The notes beneath the pieces were generated by a model, which had not been told where the DNA came from, did no database searches, and saw only the letters and a list, made by a program, of their open reading frames with translations. 64,000 bases of DNA. Origin: Hermatobates lingyangjiaoensis (taxonomy: Eukaryota; Arthropoda; Insecta; Hemiptera; Hermatobatidae). Location of the stretch: contig JAPFBL010000103.1 of NCBI GenBank assembly GCA_026182355.1, positions 1,178,001 to 1,242,000 of the forward strand, in the 5' to 3' direction. Shown piece after piece: positions 59,137-64,000 of this stretch (positions within the stretch are counted from its first letter, which is position 1; each line of letters begins with the position of its first letter). The position numbers and the translations under genes are program-made.

Positions 59137-59333
59137 TATACTGAGTTTACATCGGACAGTGGACGCATTTACGTCTCCGTTCCTTCATTCTTTCTCCTTT
59201 TATTTTCTTTCTTTCTACTCTCCTGAAGACGGCAAGACGCCGAAATTATCGAGATTCGTGAGTGTTCGTCCTTTTTCTTGTGTTCTCCTGCTGTAACTTT
59301 AATTATATATATATATACGAGTATATATATATT
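58867..59333. repeat. Series of (TA)n tracts separating two PLE-end-like units
   Basis: (TA)n at 58867-58889, 59092-59140 and 59304-59333. The first interval holds, on the minus strand, CCUGAAGAUGUC...AAACGAAACGUUGAC (about 58945-58990). The second holds a plus-strand end unit of about 165 bp: T/C-rich leader, hairpin at 59223-59245, T-rich tail. These are two further families of the same terminal design. Confidence 0.75.
59216..59264 (+). ncRNA. Hammerhead-ribozyme-like motif (family E)
   Basis: The most complete hammerhead-like arrangement in the window. Stem I: 59216-59222 (TACTCTC) with 59258-59264 (GTGAGTG), six of seven positions paired. Core CUGAAGA 59223-59229. Stem II GGC/GCC (59231-59233, 59239-59241). 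GAAA 59242-59245. Putative cleavage triplet UUC (59255-59257). Stem III is weak. One extra C sits between the core and stem II, so it departs from the textbook fold. PLE terminal repeats are known to carry hammerheads that work as dimers. Function here is inferred. Confidence 0.4.
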
Positions 59334-59340
59334 ATCATGA

Positions 59341-61515
59341 AGAAAACAATCCACAAAGGATAACAGATGTTTAGAAAAACAAATATAATTAGTGAAATAC
59401 CTAGGTTAAACTGTTAACAGATACTGTGATAGTTATAGTTAACTTTTTAACTTTTAGCAGATCGTTAAAAATAGCTACATTTAAAAAAAATTTAATTTTG
59501 TTGTGTTAATTTGAGTGTATTTATAAATTAATATTTCAACCATAAATATCCCTTCTTATTGTTCTTTTGTAAATAAAAGTGTACATACTATTAATAATAT
59601 ATGTATATTCAATAAATTTATGTATATATTTGTGACTACATGAGTTTTATGAAAACTGTACAAAAACTTTACATGACCTGAATACAAGAGAGTTGGGGAA
59701 CGATCCGGTCTGCTTTTGGTTAGACAGGCCGACCAACCCTCCTGACCTCCTGTCTTCAGCAGTTCTCCAGATCTTATAAATTAACCCCTGTTATAACTGA
59801 TGATGTTTCCATCATTTCAATAAAGTGCAATATATAATTTATGATATAGATCTCTTACTTCAATAAACTGACAAATCAACTGAAGCCTGGACTTAACCAC
59901 CTAGTACTTTTCGAATGAATCTTAATCAGCATGTTAAAGATTTTTCATTCCGAGAAAAAGGACATTAATAACTCACTTGGTGATTCTTTTTGCAATGTAG
60001 CCGACCGTTAATTTAAGAAAAAAAAATCTATTTTTGTTTGCTAACTCCAAGTAGTTAGATAAATAAATAGATTCAATTCCTTAGGGATAATAATTTTCCT
60101 TACAAAGGAAAATGCAATAAACATCATTTGCAACATATTTAATTTAATGTTTTATAAAATAAAGTTGCCTTTCATCTGCTAAACTTATAGAAACTATTAC
60201 CGCTTGCTATAAACAATGCACAAAGATTAAGAAACACATTTTTTTTGAGTTTTCACCGTTTTGAGGACAATTGATTACATTCCTCTTAAGTCCCTTAGTA
60301 TGCAAGTGCTTATTCCTAAAATGCTATGAACACGTACAGTTTATTAAGTAATGATATAACTTTACAATTATATAATTATTGGTGTGTACAACAAATGGAC
60401 TCCCTTGTTATGCTTAATATCGCATCATGAAATAGATGCAGTGCTGTACTTCATGCCATAATAGTTTGTTGCTCTTCTGACCATTAAAATAACTGAGATG
60501 TTTACGTCATATTACTATTATTTCTGACTTGCAAAGGCTCAGAAATATTTGAGTATTTCAACAGGTAATTCAATATTGAAAAGAAATTGCTATGTTTTCC
60601 AACATTACTCATTCACTGGATTGTTTAAAATCAGTTGTCATGGAATGAGTAATTTTCTTCCGATCTTTTATTTTTTAGAACTTTGATGTAATTAATCTTA
60701 ATTAAATAAAAATGCTTCATTATAAGTAATGCAATAAAAAAAATAAATATTTACATTTATTTACATTATATCGACTTGTAAATCTGGAGTGGTATGAACC
60801 CAACATTGCCTTTTGATTTTATCTAAACAAGTAGGTAAAAGTACTAAATAGCCTTCTTCATTAGCCTAATTATAATTTTTTTTATTATTTCATTTCAAAT
60901 GATATCTTTTTTAAATTATAACAAAAAGAATTTGGCAGTCTAAATGACTTCTTTTATCATATACAGTAAGAAATGGGAGTAAGATAATAATAATATCATT
61001 GGAGTAAGAAAGAAACATTTTTTCAAATCATAGGATATACCATTATAATACTTTTTATTCTAGTAATTTCAAAGAAACTGTAATCTGCTCATTTTATAAG
61101 GAGGTGGTGTTTTTGGGATAGTTTCATTATAATCTTTATTCAGTGTGACCTATAAAGTGACCATTGGCTTCCAGAATCAATCATAACTCAACATTTTCGT
61201 TTCATTACAAAATGTACCCTTTTTGTTTTAAAAATCTCAGTTTCTTTTCTGTTGTTAGTGTTATAATAATCCCAAGTTTGAACAATTTATGGTTAGTAGC
61301 AAATACTTGACGAATTATCCCAGGCATGTGTAAGACGTGAATCACTTGTATACGCTCCTCGGGGAATTGTTCATTGGTCCCACAACAAAGATGACATAAA
61401 GTTTAAAAACAACGCGTAAATCAATTGAACTTGCAATTGTAATAAATGCATTTCAGGAAACAATCAGCATGTCTATATAAGGGAGAAAAACTAAAGTTTA
61501 TTTGCACATCATGAA
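59341..61515. other. AT-rich sequence, no gene seen
   Basis: A GC bump at 59680-59770 has an imperfect dyad ('ggttagacaggccgaccaac') and no partner. A CTGGAGTG-type motif is at 60779. No gene recognised. Confidence 0.45.
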
Positions 61516-61518
61516 GTA

Positions 61519-61763
61519 CAGGGTGTTTGGAAAGTCACTGTGTACTCACATATTTATTACTACGTTTCAATATAGAATACATGAAGTATTATATGAAAAA
61601 AAATTATAAATAATGTTGAAAGTGACCTCCTCTTAGCATCAATACAAGCTTGGACCGTTGTTATTATGTTTCCAAACACCGCTATCAGTTGCTGGCTTGA
61701 AATTGACTGAATGAATCTGTTATTGCTGCGTACATCCAGCGTTCGCAGACAATCTGGATACAC
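61519..61763 (-). pseudogene. Tc1/mariner-like transposase C-terminal remnant with terminal repeat
   Basis: The plus-strand TACAGGGTGTTTGGAAAGTCAC at 61517 is a terminal-repeat sequence of the kind that ends IS630-Tc1-mariner elements (TA target). Just inside it, the minus strand encodes 'AVFGNIITTVQACIDAKRRS' LSTLF, which resembles the usual C-terminal V(Q/R)ACI-x-A-x-GGHFQHLL of such transposases, degraded after CIDA. The catalytic DDE region and the other end are not found; a further frame to 61923 may belong to it. A fossil. Confidence 0.55.
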
Positions 61764-62889
61764 TGCAGATGTTGCTGCTCCCAGATAAACATTCTTGAAT
61801 TGTTAAAACCATAATGGGGGTCGAAATCTCAAAAATAAAAAAAATAGTAAAGAAGTCAGTGCACAGTGATAATAAAATTGCCCGTATCATAAAATGCCTC
61901 ATCTGTTGATAAAGTAGTAGCATTTCATAATATGAGCCCCTCTACGATCGAGATTCCACATAAATAAAAATATTTCATGAAACTTATATAACATGAATTT
62001 AAATAAGCTATTTAAATACATATACTTTGTAAACGGTAATGTGTCACAAAATGCTAATAGAGTCAGAAGATATTCTCAGAGAAATGTAAATTATAAATAT
62101 ACTCCAATATAAAACACGATAACACATAGAATATAAATATATTAGGTAGAGAAGTTTCTACATAAAGTGCTTTATAGTAATATAAATTTTCTGTCATACA
62201 TTTCAATGTATTTCTAATATTATTTTGATACATTTATTATTCCATCCTTTATATTTTTTGAGGTCTCGTAATCAATATCCTCATTGGTTTATTTTTGCCC
62301 ATCGGTTGGTGATTTATATATATCTCTAATGCACCAGAACTAATGGCCTCAATGGATATAGAATTCGTCATGCCTTACATATCTCACTTTACGACTTCTC
62401 CAATCAATTCTATTTTTATGATTTCCTTAATGGTATTATATTTCAGTAAACGTTATTCACTGTGATTACTACAGATAGTTATTTGTCTGATTTTTTCAAG
62501 TGCCATAATAATGACTGTATTTCTTTTCTAATTAAAATTTAATGCCAATTAGGTTTAGATCAATTGTCAAATGTAATTATTTTAATGACTGCGATAAAAT
62601 GTTCATAACAGAAAAGATGAGTGTAGAGCACTATTATTTATGGTTATTGTCACAAATTGAAACAGCCTTTTTAGGTTTTCCCATTTGTATGTCCAGATTT
62701 CAGTGTTACTAATATCATGGGTACCCAAAGTTGTTCTTGGTCATGCCTGAGGATAGTAGTACGCTTCTGTTAGCATGATTGCCATTCATGTATAGTTTTT
62801 ATCATTAAATCTACCTAACCACCCTTGATTTTTCAAGGAGCAAATTAACAATTTCTGGTCGACTTCCTTTATTGATGTAATCTCATTAG
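61764..62889. other. AT-rich sequence, no gene seen
   Basis: Nothing firm beyond possible continuation of the transposase remnant to about 61925. Confidence 0.45.
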
Positions 62890-63223
62890 CTCTCAGTTTG
62901 CTACAGTGTCCCGTTGTACATTTTTGGAACACTCAAGTTTCGTACAGCATGATTGGTGTCCCTATTTTAAGTTTTAAGTCATGAGCAAGCAGTTCAAGAG
63001 CAGTCAAGGAGTTAAGAAACTCAATTGGATAATAAACTGCTTCCTCATCACTAATCACTCTGTTTACTAACTTGTAAAGTCTTTCTTCGGCTTGATATAG
63101 CCCAAGAACTTGTTCATTGATTTTTTCTGTCTGCTCATTAGTAGGAGTTGAGAATTGCTTGTTTACAAAGCCATTTATTCTGAATAAATAGTAGATCTTG
63201 AACTCTGGGAAACACCTTGTCAA
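62890..63223 (-). pseudogene. Pif1-type helicase C-terminal remnant (Helitron-like)
   Basis: The frame encodes 'TNEQTEKINEQVLGLYQAEE' and later 'DEEAVYYPIEFLNSLTALEL' followed by 'LLAHDLKLKIGTPIML'. This matches the Pif1/Helitron helicase pattern NE.(V/T)..IN..IL, EAV.YP.EFLNSLTP.G.PPH.LKLKVG.PIMLLRN. The Walker motifs would lie upstream and are absent. After PIML the frame shifts and stops; in the next frame 'PKMYNGT' appears, corresponding to the family's P.K.CNGTRL. The first codons overlap a possible older truncation. It is most likely a Helitron remnant, as host Pif1 genes are not usually so fragmented. Confidence 0.78.
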
Positions 63224-63329
63224 TTTCTCTTGCCATTTTCATTTTCAATAAAAATAAAATTAAAATCAACTAATAATACCTACTTGCTACGCCTATATAT
63301 TTTCAAAAATAAACATGTCTGTGCAGCTA

Positions 63330-63620
63330 GCCAAACACGGTTTAAAAGTTCATAACTTCGCTTATACGTTGAATTTTCAATCCATTTAAAGATTAGATTT
63401 TAAGTTAGACATACACAAACCTCTATTCAATATTTTATCTTTGCTACATCTTGTGAAGGTTGAGTTTACTTGTGATAAAATGTTGTGCTTAAAAGTCCAA
63501 AACTTCGCTTTTACGTTGAACTTCCAGTCAAAGGTTTATGTTAGACATACACAAATTTACTGTCAATATTTCAGTTCACTAAATCGTATAGTGGCTGAGT
63601 TTACTTGTGATAAAATTTTG
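63330..63620 (+). repeat. ~140-bp tandem duplication
   Basis: 'aaaagttcataacttcgctt' (63342) and 'aaaagtccaaaacttcgctt' (63490) start two units. Each continues with 'tacgttgaa', 'gttagacatacacaaa' and 'gagtttacttgtgataaaat'. About 80% identical. Followed by 'gacagacagaaa', recalling the 34.8-kb repeat. Confidence 0.85.
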
Positions 63621-63789
63621 CAGACAAATCGACAGACAGAAATTTTTCTATGGGTGGATTGGGTTTGTCAAGATAAATTGAAGTAGGTCAGTTCTAAGCA
63701 ATGTACAAACAAAATCCTTCTTTTATTTACATAGATTGTGTCTTTATGAACTCGAGTGATTTGGGTAATATTTAAGCATTGGATGACAC

Positions 63790-63931
63790 TTTTACGTTTA
63801 TATGATAATTGGGCTGATAAGAGGAATGAAGTAAAAGAAGGAACAGAATTGATGATAGGCGAAGTAAGACGGCGATGTTGACCACGTTTAACCATTTGGA
63901 GTATTAAGAGGTTTTTTTCTCTCCTCCGCAA
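63790..63931 (-). pseudogene. PLE lineage-B fragment at the right edge
   Basis: 'LTSPIINSVPSFTSFLLSAQ' then LSYKR matches 'PIINPVPSFTSFLRK' of the 29.8-kb copy, the segment between the connector and the endonuclease. The CxTC of the zinc cluster reads LTS, so that Cys is lost. The endonuclease does not follow in frame. The upstream part may continue, or lie beyond the window. Confidence 0.65.
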
Positions 63932-64000
63932 GTTGTTTCTTGATTGAGATAGCTTGACTTTGGAGTGGTTTACATTTTGTTTATTACATTAGTCTTCTGA

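Noticed and set aside
58816..59226. 136-codon frame
   Set aside because: Largely (TA)n read as Tyr-Ile; overlaps PLE-end units.

Overview
The window looks like intergenic and intronic DNA from an AT-rich, repeat-rich animal genome, most likely an invertebrate. It has no operons, ribosome-binding sites or long open reading frames. It does contain a spliced-exon signature of a nicotinic acetylcholine receptor-type gene, hAT and Tc1/mariner remnants, Penelope-like retroelement (PLE) pieces, satellites and dozens of (TA)n tracts. The species cannot be fixed from the sequence alone. Most short open frames (60-90 codons) are chance or lie inside repeats.

The host-gene signal is sparse. The best is a 140-bp internal exon at 11739-11878 (+), with clean AG/GT borders. 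It encodes the N-terminal ligand-binding segment of a Cys-loop acetylcholine receptor subunit and ends where exon 2 of such genes ends. An invariant Arg codon reads TGA, so it is either a pseudo-exon or a disabled allele. A second candidate exon, 3156-3338 (-), is 183 bp with in-phase borders and sits 23 bp from a complete hAT non-autonomous transposon (3362-3932, perfect 8-bp target duplication).

The dominant theme is PLEs. Two lineages are recognisable from their C-terminal GIY-YIG endonuclease: lineage A (5985-6539) and lineage B (13472-14160, 29790-30445, 39504-39572, 48720-49300 and the right edge). All are broken. Downstream of the ORFs lie terminal sequences that end in (TA)n. Each terminal sequence carries a hairpin of the form YUGANRA-N-stem-GAAA, close to the hammerhead ribozyme core. 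Hammerhead motifs are known in PLE terminal repeats.

The same terminal sequences, with related hairpins from several further families, recur as head-to-head palindromes bordered by (TA)n at 5.0-5.5, 12.4-13.0, 27.0-27.4, 32.8-34.2, 38.7-38.9 and 52.9-53.0 kb. The 12.4-13.0 kb copy is nested: a lineage-A palindrome sits inside a lineage-B palindrome.

Other mobile or repeated DNA: a 95-bp satellite with alternating subtypes (8.76-9.41 kb), a nested inverted-repeat element (9.4-9.85 kb), a 0.95-kb dispersed repeat with a retained small ORF (20 and 46 kb), a 2.1-kb element with about 190-bp inverted repeats and a purine-skewed core (49.8-52.0 kb), a 315-bp tandem duplication (44.4-45.1 kb), a degenerate roughly 180-bp array (42.5-43.4 kb), a Pif1-helicase remnant (62.9-63.2 kb) and a Tc1/mariner-like transposase tail (61.5-61.8 kb). 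The rest is AT-rich sequence in which I see nothing definable.
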